Shown: positions 1 through 13,693 of the stretch, one piece after another
Layout of the letters: every line of letters begins with the position of its first letter
How positions within the stretch are numbered: position 1 is the stretch's first letter
NCBI RefSeq assembly: GCF_041381155.1
Contig: NC_091147.1
Coordinates: forward strand, 11,657,030 to 11,721,029
Direction: 5' to 3'
From: Argopecten irradians
Taxonomy: Eukaryota > Mollusca > Bivalvia > Pectinida > Pectinidae
Length of the DNA stretch: 64,000 bases
Made by a program: the position numbers and the translations under genes
Notes under the pieces: model-generated
What the model was told of the DNA's origin: nothing
What the model saw: the letters and a program-made list of their open reading frames with translations, nothing else
The model's database searches: none

Positions 1-187
1 GGGTCCTATATACGCACGACAATCAACTTTTACTCCAGTTTAACAACAACAGATACTCAACATCTCAACTCCACATCTCTAGGTAAAATCCCTAGAACTA
101 TCAACCCTCCAGTCCTATTCCGTCGTATGTACACATCCAAACCCACATAATTTCTACTATCTCCATTAGTATCTCTAACCTATCAAT

Positions 188-388
188 TGTGGATCTTGCC
201 GATTGGATGAGGTGTTCCGACATGTTACCACAAGCCATCCACCTCTGAGTCCCGAGCTCTTATCTCATGTTGGGCAGTTGCAGTTACTTTGCTCGTTGGT
301 TTTTTTCCACCTACTCCGGCTTTCCTCTAGCTCCTAACCTTGTCAGAGCCATGACCCCGGCGGTTAACGTCAATCGAACCAAATAAAC
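188..388 (+). mobile_element. Decayed V-type SINE copy (tRNA-headed)
   Basis: Aligns by eye along its whole length with the cleaner copy at 56059-56272 read on the other strand. Shared in order are a tRNA-like head, the block ttaccacaagcc..ccacctctg, a gggcagttgc stretch, the block ctactccggctttcct and a 3' end with catgaccc..cggttaacg followed by aaataaac. The head has lost a good A box and the B box GGTTCGAATCC, so it should not be expressed by Pol III. It resembles the V-domain SINEs of bivalves from memory. Many substitutions suggest an old copy. Confidence 0.7.
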
Positions 389-2560
389 ACCCGCACATCC
401 CACCTCTACACTTCGTGTAGATATAAGGTAGAATTGTCTATCCTTCCCTTCCCTCCCCTTCCTCACAGTCTGTAGACCTGCTACAATGGAGCTATACCCA
501 GTACATCAGTAGAAATCGTACCTGGCTGATAATGCTAGGGAGATGGTAATAATTAGCGGGCATACTCACAACATACTTCTCCAATCAACGAACATTCATA
601 AAGGGAACGTATACATCTACACAAAGCTGTGTACTGAGAACTTTATGAGAGATGTACGTTTGGTATGGTGGGACGTCGACCTTCCTCTTGTTGATATATA
701 TATATATAGCATTGAGTATTTCCCAGGAAAAAATACATCAGGATTTTGAAATTCCATATTCCTTCAAGAATGCAATGTGTATATAAGTTTAATGTTAGTA
801 AGATTCCGACAAGCTGATAAATTGGCATGGTTTCATGTCAATATGTAAGAAATGTGGCATGATGATCGAAATATTTTCGAAAGTATTTGTCTCTAAATAT
901 AATTGTGTTATCTTCTTGATCACTTTATTCAGGCTTTACCCTTTAAAATCTTGCAATGTTGTTACATGTATGTATCAAGGTATGTGTATATGCTGTTCTT
1001 CGCAATGAAGCTATGCTGGTTTGGGCCCGAGGGCATACCCTAAACATCGACCATGATCAATGTTCCCTTGTAAGCAGAATGGGTCTTGTCCAAGTTGACC
1101 TTTTGGCATTTGTGATATGTTTGTATCATGAAACCACGAGTTCGATTGTTGCTTGCAGATTAATCCTAGCTTTGTCGGTACAAGCATAGTACCTCCACGT
1201 TACTAATTATGAACACCGGTTCGTGGCCATATTCTCAGTTTTAATACACACTACTTCCAGGAACCTGTATCTAGGTGGCGTGACATCAATCTCTCCCAGG
1301 GTTCATTGCGCTCCCTCAATTAGAGGACTGCAATGAACTCTGGGAGCGATTCGGCACGACATTGTGGTAGACACCGCGTGACGTCACTTACATTATGTAT
1401 GTTTAGACTGCCAGAAGGATGTTACGTCAGATGGGGGAAACACGATTTTCTGTTCAGTGCCTGCCTCCCGTAAACACGAATGACCCGATATTGGAATGTT
1501 ATCTCATTCTTACCTTAAGCAAAATAATAAATGATACAGTTATTTCTGATCATTTTATCTCACCAGCCCGCATCTCCTCTGTTAGTACAATTAACTGATT
1601 CGTGAAGTGTGTCAATAATCAAATAGTCATATATTTAAAATATACACAGATTCAAAACTTGCAATAACCGAGAAATATTCTTACAGACAAGTTTCATACT
1701 CACTAGCATTATTTGCTCATAAACAAAATTGGAAGTGTACGGGCGGGATTGAACATTTAATATTGATCTTGGTAGTTCGTTGGGCTTAGGTGATAATAAC
1801 ATTTTTAATCTATTGGCGGTCTTTGATTTTAAACACGGTGAAAATAAACGATATCGAGGAATATTAATTGAAGTTACCATTTTACGATGTACTGGATATT
1901 GATGTGCATCAGTGATTCATTTCCTTAATATACCATTACCTTTTCATGAACGTGCATTATTCAATCAATCAACCTTCTTGATTCAGTAATAAAGGCCTCT
2001 GGCCCACAGTACGTGTATAGTTCATACATGTACTTTATTCCAAATGTAATTAGTCAGCTTAACCTTTAGCGTACTTAATGTATATATGGAAATAGTGCAA
2101 CAACATGAAACAAAATTGCAACAAATTGAATTAGCAATACATGTAATACAAATTGAAAAGTGTAAGTTTATTGAAATGGACACTCACATACAACAAAAGT
2201 ACAATGTAGTTCTGCGTCTACAACATCACTAGCTTGTATTGAACACTATATGACAATAGATACATATTTTCTCGGACCGCTCGATACTTTTCCATCTCCA
2301 ATTTCTATGGCAAGATGTTGATTACCATACCTGAAACGAGCTAAAGCATGTTTGTAAACAATGTGATACATGTATTTTTTTAGTACTGTAGAATATCTGT
2401 GCATTTTAAACAGTAATCTTTTATTTAAATTGTTTTGTCTTCGAACTTAGCTTTATGATTCTGCTTTGTTTATACCGCTTCTGTCTAATTTTGGAAGAAT
2501 AAAAAAACCTTAAAATGATTTGTCAACTTTTAAACCTATTAAGAGAAAGATTATTCCCTA
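389..2560. other. Intergenic stretch with no supported gene
   Basis: Apart from the hairpin at 1293-1346 I see nothing supportable. The open frames here (up to about 81 codons) have AT-rich, low-complexity translations and no recognisable domain. Confidence 0.5.
1293..1346. repeat. 17-bp-stem hairpin
   Basis: The left arm ctcccagggttcattgc (1293-1309) is matched by gcaatgaactctgggag (1330-1346) with one mismatch, around a 20-base loop. The flanks ggcgtgaca and accgcgtgacgtcac are also weakly related. It may be the core of a small foldback element. Confidence 0.55.
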
Positions 2561-3540
2561 TCCGAATCTGTCCAATCCTGTTTGTTTCTGTCCGAATCTG
2601 TCCAATCCTGTTTGTGTCTGTCCGAATCTGTCCAATCCTGTTTATTTCTGTCCGAATCTGTCCAATCTTGTTTGTTTCTGTCCGAATCTGTCCAATCCTG
2701 TTTATTTCTGTCCGAATCTGTCCAATCCTGTTTGTTTCTGTCCGAATCTGTCCAATCTTGGTTGTTTCTGTCCGAATCTGTCCAATCCTGTTTATTTCTG
2801 TCCGAATCTGTCCAATCCTGTTTGTTTCTGTCCGAATCTGTCCAATCCTGTTTGTTTCTGTCCGAATCTGTCCAATCCTATTTGTTTCTGTCCGAATCTG
2901 TCCAATCCTGTTTACTTCTGTCCGAATCTGTCCAATCTTGGTTGTTTCTGTCCGAATCTGTCCAATCCTGTTTATTTCTGTCCGAATCTGTCCAATCTTG
3001 GTTGTTTCTGTACAATCATGTCCAATCCTGTTTGTTTCTGCTCGACTCTGTCCAATCCTGTTTGTTTCTGCTCGACTCTGTCCAATCCTGTTTGTTTCTG
3101 CTCGAATCTGTCCAATCCTGTTTGTTTCTGCTCGACTCTGTCCAATCCTGTTTGTTTCTGCTCGACTCTGTCCAATCCTGTTTGTTTCTGCTCGACTCTG
3201 TCCAATCCTGTTTGTTTCTGCTCGACTCTGTCCAATCCTGTTTGTTTCTGCTCGACTCTGTCCAATCCTGTTTGTTTCTGCTCGAATCTGTCCAATCTTG
3301 TTTGTTTCTGTCCGAATCTGTCCAATCCTGTTTGTTTCTGTCCGACTCTGTCCAATCCTGTTTGTTTCTGCTCGACTCTGTCCAATCCTGTTTGTTTCTG
3401 TACAATCATGTCCAATCCTGTTTGTTTCTGTCCGAATCTGTCCAATCCTATTTGATCCTGTTTGTTTCTGTCCGAATCTGTCCAATCCTGTTTGTTTCTC
3501 CCCGATTTTGTCCGTTCCTGCCAATCCTGTCCGTTTTTAT
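2561..3540. repeat. 30-bp minisatellite, about 31 units
   Basis: A 30-bp unit (tttgtttctg / tccgaatctg / tccaatcctg in thirds) is repeated almost without break; the last units from about 3500 are decayed. Two unit types form blocks. Units with tccgaatctg fill 2561-3010, units with ctcgactctg or ctcgaatctg fill 3040-3290, and the types mix afterwards. Two units carry tacaatcatg instead (about 3011 and 3401). Because 30 is a multiple of three and the unit has no stop, several frames on both strands stay open for up to 362 codons. These are by-products of the repeat, not genes. Confidence 0.95.
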
Positions 3541-4438
3541 CCGATTTCCGGTTACGTCATACTAGTTTTACATCAATTTAGAGCTGTTTTGTTAAAAGGG
3601 TAAATTTTAGAGTTCAAATATGAATCCAAAACAATTAATGTAATGTATATATCACTTCTCACTTGTAGAAATGGAAGCAAATTCGATTTGTTAGCCAATG
3701 CACTGTGCACACATACACTGGTGACCGTAACATATATCACAGTCATCAAAGATGGTACTACTACACGTGTGTGAGGTCTTATATGCGACCTTATACGAGA
3801 TCCGTATGTCCGCCATGTTGCTGGCAGCGCCCGGTTTTTTGTCGCTTGGTTTAAACGTATCTAAGACAATTTAAATGGCAAGATATATAAACGATTACTG
3901 ATTGACTTACTTGTTGATTATATATTAATCCATTCCTGCAAATAATTTTGTATGGCACCATCCATATATTGTTTAATCCATGTTAAATCGTATGCAAGTC
4001 GATGTGCTCAATTCTACTGTCACTAAACATTATGGCTGCTATGGTTAATACAAAACACAAAATTTAAATTTAGCGAAACGCATAATGGAAATGAGACTCA
4101 CTTCGTTCCGGTTGTTTTGCTACACATTTAGACAATACCTAAATTTCATAAAACCTCAATATTCCTATTCAAATTAAGAATGGCGGCCAATTTTAGTGAA
4201 AATACGATGAAAGTTATAAGAAATGCATTTATCATAGCTTCTTGGACTAATTAGTCGGATATGTCTTGCAAATATGTGTATTTATGATATATAAATCCAA
4301 AAAGATAGGTGACAACATATAAAATGTGACTTTTGATACATCTTAGATCATTTTGATCAGCTGTGGCCCAGCAACATGAATCAGTGGCCGTGCTCGTTAG
4401 TGGTCACACGAAGCAATGTTTAAAAGTATCTCGTCGTG
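3541..4438. other. Intergenic stretch with no supported gene
   Basis: AT-rich sequence. A segment near 3695-3720 (aatgcactgtgcacaca) resembles, inverted, the outer flank of the right arm of the next element near 6770-6795, so the foldback element may extend further left than annotated. Confidence 0.4.
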
Positions 4439-6835
4439 TTAACCTCTAACATTGTTGGAATACAAAGATGGATGCCGGCGAAATCCTAAGTTTCGGTTTT
4501 TGGCTGATTTTGATGGTTTTAGATGACGTTGGCAGTTTTCCATTACTCTTTGATGGAAGAGTTTAACCTGCTGTATCTGAAAATCATATCGGTTTACATT
4601 GGAAATGTAATAGACGTTAGAAAATATATCTGAGATGACCGTAATATACAACGTGTTGTCAAAACCAGCTGACCGTAATATGAAATAAGATTACTGTAAT
4701 ATAGTCTGAAAGATTCTTCCAACTGAAGTTTTGATAGTTGCATTTCGATATTATACAAATATAGCATTTTGATCGATACATGGTTATATCGACCAAAGAA
4801 AAACTACGTCCTCGGTCAATATTTTTTTCTGTGGTCGATATAACCATGTATTGGCCGTAATCAAAATGCTATAATTGTTTTATTATTTTTCTGGATTTTT
4901 TACATTTTGAAATGAGTGTGAAACTAAATGAGCATCGCATTGTAAATTCTGCTTCGTGATGACAGTTACAATCCTATGATTTTATAACAAGTATAATTCA
5001 AAAACAACATATGAAAGCAGTATCAATTGATGCACTTCAAGCTTTTATTACATGAACCCGGTGCATGCGTGTTTGTAAATTACACACATGTACTCCATTA
5101 AACATGTAGCTCCATGTCTTTAGGACACAGTCAATTAAATGTATAGTTTGCTCTCCATTGAAATAATACACTTCGACGTCAAACATATATTAACAGATTC
5201 AGATTGACATTAAGATACCTTATCTTATGCTTAGTACTTCATTCCGTAAAATAAAAATCGTATACTTACAGTAGTATTAGCCTAGGCCTAATGTTGTGAG
5301 TAGCCTAGGTGGAATTTTAAAATAAATATCAAACGTATTGACTATTTAATGGCTCCAGACGCTTAATGAATGTTATTTGATTATTTCCTACTCTCCTACC
5401 GTGTTTATATTGAAACTTTAAAAGCTTAAACTGCAGTCATCAGCTGGAAGTCATCATCATCTTTTACAGAAGCCGAAACAATCAACGTCGTCTGTCACAT
5501 TTTGTGGTTACGCTTCAAACTCAGGTCATCAAAGCGTTTGTTTCAAAGCGTCAGGAACACATAGCGTTTTGGTAACGAAGACGATAACGTTATCTAAAAA
5601 TAACCGTGCAATATATTTTTTCTATAAGCTACTTCCGGAAAGTTTGCAATATAGTTTTTTATCGGTGATCACGTGGCGTGTTTTTGACCTATGAGAAGTG
5701 ACAAAAAATCCAGAAAAATAATATAAGGCGTTAATTACATGGAGTTATACATGCAATGCCATGTTATAACATGCTAATATTGAATCAATGTATGTGTACA
5801 GATCATGAGATGCTATCACGTGTCGGCTATATTCTAGCACTAATAACAGTTAACGAAATAAGTGAAAATGGATTATAGCTTCGTTATATGGAGATATATC
5901 TTTATAGATGTGTATATAGACAACATCTTTTAAAACCATTACATTTCCGGTTCTAATGAGTGATATGGCAAACACATCAGACTTGGATAGTATTATTACA
6001 TGACCTATCCAGTTCAAGTACCGCATGTTTTTGCGTGTACTAAACCTTATGGTAATATTCTCTTGCTTATACATAATGTTAAATGTGAATCTATCACGAT
6101 TATATTACCAATTATATGTTGTACTTATAGCGTAACAACGTGGTGTGGAAGTCCTTGAAGTGTTTAACTATAACTTACGATGAAATGGAAAGAGGTCCTA
6201 CAGATGTCAGGGCGAGTAGACCCATAATCATCTGTTTGAGAAGGCAGTACTACATCATAATATTGTCTCGTGATGGGTTACTGTCCTCGCCAAGGTTATA
6301 AGTACCCTCTCAACAAGGCCATAAAAGATAATTTATTCACTGTAGAACGTTATGCCTGATTGATCTACATCTGCATCATGTGCTGTATACATGTTTCCAA
6401 CAAGTATTTTGAAATATTAGGTTAATTGGTTTTAATACTGATCCACATGATTCTATCAAGTTCAACCTAAGACTTTAAACCATTGAGTATTTTATATTAT
6501 ATTACAGTCATCTATGGGGCCACATTCAAAATTATGAAATATTATGGTCATCCTTCCGATCATTAGCTCTCGATATTACGGTCATCATGTTTTGATATTA
6601 CGGTCATCTAGATATATTTTTCTAATGTCTATTGCGTTAAAAGCTTACGCTTTTAGTGTAAACCGATACGATTATCATATACAGCAGGTAAAACTCTTCC
6701 ATCGCAGAACAATGGAACACTTTCAATGTCATATAAAACCATCAAAATCAGCCAAAAACCGAAACTATACAGTGTGTGCACAGTGCAATGGTATCCATAA
6801 GATTTTGTTTAACCTTGGTTAGCGAAGATGGAAGG
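4439..6835. mobile_element. Foldback / long inverted-repeat element, non-autonomous
   Basis: Positions 4491-4643 recur as an inverted copy at 6605-6768, sharing ttcggtttttggctgatttt, gatggaagagttt and acctgctgtat in the same order. The inner edges of both arms carry repeated 11-mers of the form GACCGTAATAT (near 4635 and 4670 on the left; inverted near 6542, 6578 and 6598 on the right), with one-base variants nearby. Such subterminal repeats are typical of transposase-binding regions. The outer boundaries are approximate and no clean target duplication was found. No transposase frame lies inside, so it is non-autonomous. A smaller inverted pair is nested within it. Confidence 0.7.
4877..5724. 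mobile_element. Nested inverted-repeat element
   Basis: The sequence attatttttctggatttttt near 4880-4902 is matched by aaaaaatccagaaaaataat near 5704-5723. The pair encloses about 0.8 kb without a gene, inside the larger foldback element. It may be a MITE inserted in it or an inner part of it; superfamily unknown. Confidence 0.5.
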
Positions 6836-6881
6836 GAGATAACTCTTACTGCCATATACATGGACCAGTAAACGGTATTAA

Positions 6882-7753
6882 AGCTGACAATGCAAGTTAA
6901 AATTATTAAAATGATCTTTTTTAAAATAAGTATACTCGTTGTTCAAGAATCGTTTATGAGACATTCCCCGGTTGAGGACAGCCATTTTTGTTTTACATTC
7001 CGACGACTCGCCGACCCCTATATAAAGCGCGTGAATCGACACACGTGCGCTCATTCATGTACCTATACACCTAGCATTCCACAGTATATATCACCTACAA
7101 ATAGGTAAACAAAACCCTCACCTGTAAAACTATATGGGACCTTTTTTTAGCAATTAACATGTCAACTCCTCTAAGTTGTCATTTAGATGTTTCTCAAAAT
7201 AAAATTTCAACGCAAGTGAATAGAAATCCAAACAATAATCCGTCCACATATCTCCACGTATGTCATCGTACCCGATGCACTCAACTGACCGTATACACGT
7301 GACTACGTACCTGACCCGAACGAGCGACAACTATCACACACACGTGTCGATGTACGTGTAAAACATCGTGTATATTGAAGTGTTTTATTAGCTCGTATTG
7401 GACATATGTTGGGATATAGCTGACAACACATTCATCTATTACTTCAATGAAATATTGGCAGGTTAGTGCAATGTTTATTTTCAATTTGACATTGTTATTT
7501 CCAATATCGGGGCATGTGTATCTGAGACAAGACATGTTTAGAATGACACACGTGTGTCAAGTGTCCCGTGCCTTATATAGGGGGTTGGCCAGTGAAGGTT
7601 ACTAAGCAGAGCAAAAGAAAAATGGCTGCCACTTCCTTAGATACCACACTGTCATAACTAGGGGATGTCTCAGAAACAATTTTTGAAAAAAGTATTTCGT
7701 TAATAATTTTTTTTAAAATTTCAAATGCATGTTTTTAACTTGCATTGTCAGCT
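6882..7753. mobile_element. TTAA-flanked inverted-repeat element, about 872 bp
   Basis: Flanked by TTAA at 6878-6881 and 7754-7757. The ends agctgacaatgcaagtt and its complement are the start of inverted arms of about 180-200 bp (6882-7065 and 7545-7753). Shared inside the arms are gagacatcccc or gagacattcccc, cagccattttt, a ccccctatataa-like block and acacacgtg. A TTAA target duplication fits piggyBac-like or Kolobok-like families. There is no transposase frame, so it is a non-autonomous MITE. The TATA-like block in the arm could act as a promoter, which is speculation. Confidence 0.8.
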
Positions 7754-7757
7754 TTAA

Positions 7758-8314
7758 GAGGGACTTACTCTCTAGTATTGTGGGTGCATTTAAAAACGGA
7801 ACGAGATTTTTTTCAGTAATGAGTAAGTGTAAGTAATCTTTTAGGAAGGGATATTGGTACACAGTCAGTGAACGTTCTATGTGTGAGGTTTCGATGACGA
7901 GTACGATCGATGTGTACACTATCACCTTCAATAAAAAAATATAAGTACACAAAGGTTATAAATGGGCAGGATTTAGTTACCTTTAAAATGAAAGCAGAAG
8001 AGATAGAGGTTAAACCACCTATTTTGGTAGAAAGATAAAGTTTATACAACACTATGCTATAGCATTGTAAGGATATCTGGTCTTTTGTCTCAGTCTGCTG
8101 AAGTATATTAGACACAGAAACGCCGCACATAAATCATAATATTACATAAACCATACTTCACATGCTAAATAATATGTTTAGAAAAAGAGAAAAAAAATTA
8201 GTCTGTCGATGTGAAAAAAGTTCAGAAATCATTTCGATCATACTTTCCAAGCTGAACAAAATGTTTGAAAATATATAAAACGTTTAGTCTATCTTTGTAA
8301 AACAAAAACAAAAA

Positions 8315-8348
<34 letters not shown>

Positions 8349-11300
8349 CCTATAGTACACTTCAAAAACAGATTGGGTGTGAGTAAGAAGATGGTATTGA
8401 ATAGCACTGGAACAGAAAACAGGATAGAGTTAAACTTATTTCCATTTTGAAATACACTGCAGGGTTGGCATTATCGATAAGGACATAATAAAGAAGACCA
8501 TGAAACTGGTATAAAACCTGCACATTTTTTTCCGATTTTTTCCCTTTGTACATCAACTCTTTAACTCTTTTTATTTTCTACTTACCTCTGTGTCTAGAGT
8601 TCGAAGCCCATCCGAGGTAGTTTCTATGTATTGCCTGCATTCAACATTCAAATCAAAGCAGTTCACAAGATATTAAACATATAACTGAACAAATCATTTT
8701 TCCACAAACTATTGTTTTTCTGAACCCTTTTCAAATACTGATTATGATATCAACAGGACCAATGTGTTATTTTTTTTAAACTGGGATTATCTTTCGATTA
8801 AGAAGTCATCAGCATTGTAGGAATATGGACGTCATTGTGCATCATCACGGACAATTCAAAATATCGATACCCCATGTAACCACTCCGATCTATCAGAAAA
8901 TAAAAAGAGTTCTTTACATAAATATGAAAGTCAGAAAGTATTTCTTCATTCAATTACTTTTTAACTACAATATGATACACACAGACGTCTACATTGCATT
9001 ACCAGTCATGTGTACATTATGTGCATATGCATACCCGTAATCAACATAGATTACACAAGACCATCCGTTCATTAGAAACGTAATTAGTTAGTAAGTTATT
9101 TTAACGGCGTCCACATTAGCTGCAATATTGTAGCTCAAAAGACTTTTTGACAGAAAATGGTGTTGTCTTTAGAGCTACAATTGGTGCCTATTACTGCTAA
9201 TGGAGCAAAGTAATGATTATGCAAACCATTATAAAACGTTTGTTTGCATTTTTATCGTACCTGTTTGATATCGCTTACCTACTAGGCAATAAAACTGAAC
9301 CACATAAAATATCAAATTCTCATCGAGGCATTATTTTTTCACATATTACATATGATTGTCTTTCTGAAGGGAATTTATACGGCAAGTCCACAAATTGTGA
9401 ATTTGACGTCTTGTGAGCGGTACGGTAGATATTAAGAATGGTAGTTATGTTTGTTTTGGACAAAAATAATATGTAAATGCATGTATACGCATAAAATAAT
9501 TGGAAACCTACAAAAAGGTATAGAAAACTATGCCCGAGTGATTTTCGGAGGCAGTGCTCCATTACGACACATAGGGACCAATTCGTACCCGGCCGAAAGG
9601 TATAGTAGGCCGGGTACGTATATTCGTTCTACGTCCACATAAGTGTGGCTATTTCTAGTTTTTTTTTCTCTCCAGTCGACCCTACCAGCAGGCACTTATA
9701 TGTATATATTCGCGTACAGACATCTGCTTAATTAAATTTTTACTGCATAATATGAATTCCTTTTTCTATCAGAGTATGCTTCTTTTTATGGAATTTTACC
9801 ACCTTACGCACATGATTTCTTTCACATTATTTGTGCATTTTATTTTATCCCCATTTTGGCCTCTAGACGAAGCGTGACATCTACTGGATCATGGAATAGT
9901 CATATCATTTAAGGGATATCTACGTGACATTAATATAGTATGTGTAAAAAACATTGCCTAGTAATAACATTCACTGTTTGTTTTCATGAGAGTAACTACA
10001 CTAGCAAGATATTTCTCTTGTAAAACCTGTAAACATTACCTCTGGCCCTACTTTTAAAAACGAAAGGAAGATGGAAGATGGCAAACCCCTAAATATTTTC
10101 TAGGCTAACACGTTTCGGGATTGAAAGCATACATGTAAAGATCTTTTAAATAATCAATAATGAGATACACATTTTTCATGCTAGTTTGAATAAGTCTTAC
10201 TCCAAATTTTTATATTTTTTTTTACTTTTTCCCATTGTATATTGAGTTCAGGTAAGAGAGTTTCTTGACTATACTTTTTGCTACCTATCCCTCTGTTTTA
10301 TCAATATTAATGCTCTTTCAAAGAATAAGTAAAATAAGTATCGTCTGCATTTTGTGATTGTAGAATATCTGTAGTTTCAATATTAACACCATGTTTATTT
10401 ACATTATTCCTAAATCGAATTGCAAGTATTTCTGCTCACCCAATAAAGATATACGGTGCAATTTGGTCGTCCTGTCTACATTCTCTGTTATTTTTTCCAG
10501 CTGTTTAATTACACGCCAAATATACAGGTATGTCACTTTTGTAGCGGATAAAAAGAACGATAGTTACTACTTGAAATATGAGGTATTTTGTATCAGTAAA
10601 TAACAGTAAAGTTAACAATTTACTTTTCAGTGAATAAAATGTGACCAGTATCCATGCTGTCGAAAAAAAGACGGACAGACGAGGAATAGACGAAAGGCGA
10701 TTTGAATAGCTCCTAACTATTCGGTGATTGTGGGTTAAAAAGTCGTCTTTCAAGATAAGATAAATTCAGTTAAAGTATAAAGGTTGCTTATGAACTGAGT
10801 TGCATGAATGCGTAGATAACTACTACATGTACAATGCTGCAATATTCAGTTTTCATAACTTTGGATGTGACAGTTACCAGCAAAGTTCTAAGTGTGACCG
10901 TTATCACCTTCATAAATTCTAATTAAGCACCGTCTGTATTTCTCCACTAGCAGATATAATGAATGAAATATTTTCTTTCAACAGTTATGTATTACATATT
11001 AGTAAACGGGACAGTTTTGTGACTGCAAAATTGATTTATTTAAAATTTATAACGTTTTGGTGAATAAAATATGACTGATATCCTTGTTGTCGAAAAATAT
11101 TGTGGCGAGGTGTTTGCATTATCTGAGCTAGTTTGACGATATCTAATAGCTTCGTATAATCTCTAACAATACACTGTCTTTGACGCACGAAAGGTTTTGA
11201 AGATGTATTGCTTTTATGTCATAATTTCAGCCGATTTTCTTCTAGAAGCGGGCGTTTTTTTCCTTGTTTTTGTGTGCCCGATATCTCTTCCGGTGACGTA

Positions 11301-12061
11301 GGTTGTCCCCATTGACATTTGAGAAGAGACGGATCCTAATTAGAGTATAGTTTAAACTCTCATGCTACACATACAAAAGATAAGGGTTGGAAAATAAGCT
11401 TATAATTCCTCTCCGTTGTTAACGTGTGTCAATCCTATATATATATGCAAAAACGCACGTTTAAATCAAGCCATTACTCACACCATACAAATCGAAACAA
11501 CTGGAGTATTCTGTTGAGGACAGACCAGGAGACCCGATGACATAACACTGACAATGTGTAAAGTAATTATCCCACTCGCTGAATGCTACCATTTTCACTG
11601 GTTTGAGCCACCATTGGGACAGATCCAAAAATCTTTCAGGTGAAAGCTCAGTCATTTGTTGAAGTAAAATAGGAAATATTACGATTAGCAGAATAGTTTT
11701 AAGAAAACCAAAAATTAATATCAATCTTTCCTATATCGAAGAACAACTGATACTTTACTCCTTTTGACATATATGTGAAGCAGATGTGCTGATATTAAAT
11801 AAATATTTTCTGAAATTCTGGATTGATCTGAAGTTTTATTAGAACTTAAAGAAAAATAAAATGTACATACGCGAAAAGCACAGTTTCGTCAATAATCCCT
11901 AACCTCAAATAATTCTTTTGTTTAAATTTCTTCAAAAGAATTTATTACAAAAGTTAAGAAACGTTCGATTAACGTGGGACACCTAATAGTTGGTCTCACA
12001 AATCCTTGGTCTCACACCATTGAAAATATTACTATTTATTAGCATATATCATAACCACATA
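7758..12061. other. 4.3 kb without a supported gene
   Basis: Contains a simple (CAAAAA)n/(CA)n/poly-A stretch at 8300-8348. A sequence of the form gtgaataaaatgtgaccagtatcc occurs at about 10630 and again, diverged, at about 11060 in direct orientation. A B-box-like word, gagttcgaagccc, occurs near 8598. I recognise no coding region; the small open frames look random. Confidence 0.5.
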
Positions 12062-12063
12062 TA

Positions 12064-12466
12064 CAGTAAAACCCCTATAACTCGAAGAGCAAGGGAATAA
12101 TTGTTCGAGAAATATGGGTATTAGACTCACTCGAGGTTGGTCACGATCGATCATCAACAACAAAAACGTCTTGTCTTAAACTATGATAAAAATGCACGTC
12201 AATGACATTTTAATTACCGTGATTTTCAGCATTTCGAACTTGTATGAAAGTGGTTTTTGATAGCAATATCAAGTTGAAAAAAAATGTGTATAACATAAAA
12301 ATGAATGTTTGAAAATTTCTCAAATGCCGAATACCTGTTCGACGAATACTAATAGCTATTCCAGCAATCCTTGGTTTTATTAGAGGAAAAGGACCGGATC
12401 ATGCGATTAGTTCGACGAATAAGGAGTATTCGAGGAATGCGGGTTCGAGTCAGAGGGGTTATACTG
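12064..12466. mobile_element. Tigger/pogo-like MITE with TA target duplication
   Basis: Starts cagtaaaacccctataactc and ends with the diverged inverse gagtcagaggggttatactg, flanked by TA (12062-12063 and 12467-12468). Inside both ends the motif of an attcgagg / tgttcgagaaatatggg type recurs. Termini beginning CAGT with a TA duplication fit the Tc1/mariner superfamily, pogo/Tigger branch. It is about 403 bp and has no transposase. A second member lies at 24889-25345. Confidence 0.8.
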
Positions 12467-12718
12467 TACTTCAGTACTAGAAGTAACTGGGCAGAGTCTA
12501 CTTGTTGGTACATTGTATGAAATAGAAAAAAACAATAGTGCAAAATTATGTACCCATTACTTGCAAATTAAAATTACCTTCCATGTTCACAAAGTATTTG
12601 CTTAACTTTATATGTATACTATGATATGTTTCAAATGTTTCATAAATAATATTGGAACATATTTCATATCGCTTACATATAGATGTTATTATGAAAACTT
12701 GTCAAAACACGAAGCAAG

Positions 12719-12838
12719 TTAACGATACTTTTTACCAAACATTAAACTAATAACTCAAAAATATCTTAATAAATATAGTTAACGATACTTTTTACCAAAC
12801 ATTCGACTAATAACTCAAAAATATCTTAATAAATATAG
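12719..12838. repeat. 60-bp tandem duplication
   Basis: Two adjacent 60-bp units, both beginning gttaacgatactttttacca, differ at only a few bases (12719-12778 and 12779-12838). Recent local duplication of non-coding sequence. Confidence 0.85.
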
Positions 12839-13693
12839 CCCTTATGAACATATTTACCTTGTAACTTGTTACTGGAACAGCTTACACTTCAATACTGGGC
12901 ATGTCTGATAGCAGCTTTTTTAGCTTAAACAACACTGCTTTCACTTAAGAAATTACAGATCACTTTTAGAAATAGGTGGGTATAACACTATGATATCCAT
13001 AAGTTTCCGTGAGTTCTGTAATGTGTTTCTATGTAAAATGTTAAGATGATAGATTTAAGTCTTTTTGATGATTATTAAATCATAGAAGTTACAATTTCAA
13101 ATAAAAATATGGCGACATCTGAACTCGATGAACATGAAATTTTCAGAAGTCATAACCAATGTTATACTGTCGGAAATAATATTTATCATAGCCCTGTAAA
13201 TTTGAAGCTTTATTGAGCATATACATTATATTTGTAATTGCTAGTCTTTTTACGTAAGAGCATATAGTGTGATTGTATGAGCATTTCTTGTCATAAAGAG
13301 AAAACTCTACTTTCATACGATGGCATTAGCATTACACAAGTCGCCCTTATCTTACGCAATAATTGATTCGGAAGTAAAAAAATATGAAATCGGTCAGAAT
13401 CTAACTCATATGTAAATAACGTCCTTAAACGACCCGGGTCCTGAAGCTAGAAACAATAACCTATTCCGTACCAGGTTGTTAGAGAAGGAATACTCCAGAT
13501 AAAAGTATACAAAATCCCCAAGACTGCCTAGTAGCTTCCTCCTTCTATACATAGACCTGATGCCATGTGTCAGGTATGTATTGAATCTCTTATAAGAAAC
13601 ATTTTAGGTGTGTTGATAGTTTTTACCTGGTTTTAACCGGATATCATGACAAGTCGTGATGTCGTCGAATCTCTACACGTGACAGGTAGTTAA

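Noticed and set aside
2515-3603. Open frames of 311-362 codons on the plus strand and 333 codons on the minus strand
   Set aside because: They are produced by a stop-free 30-bp repeat, are open in several frames at once, and have no start, signal or domain logic.
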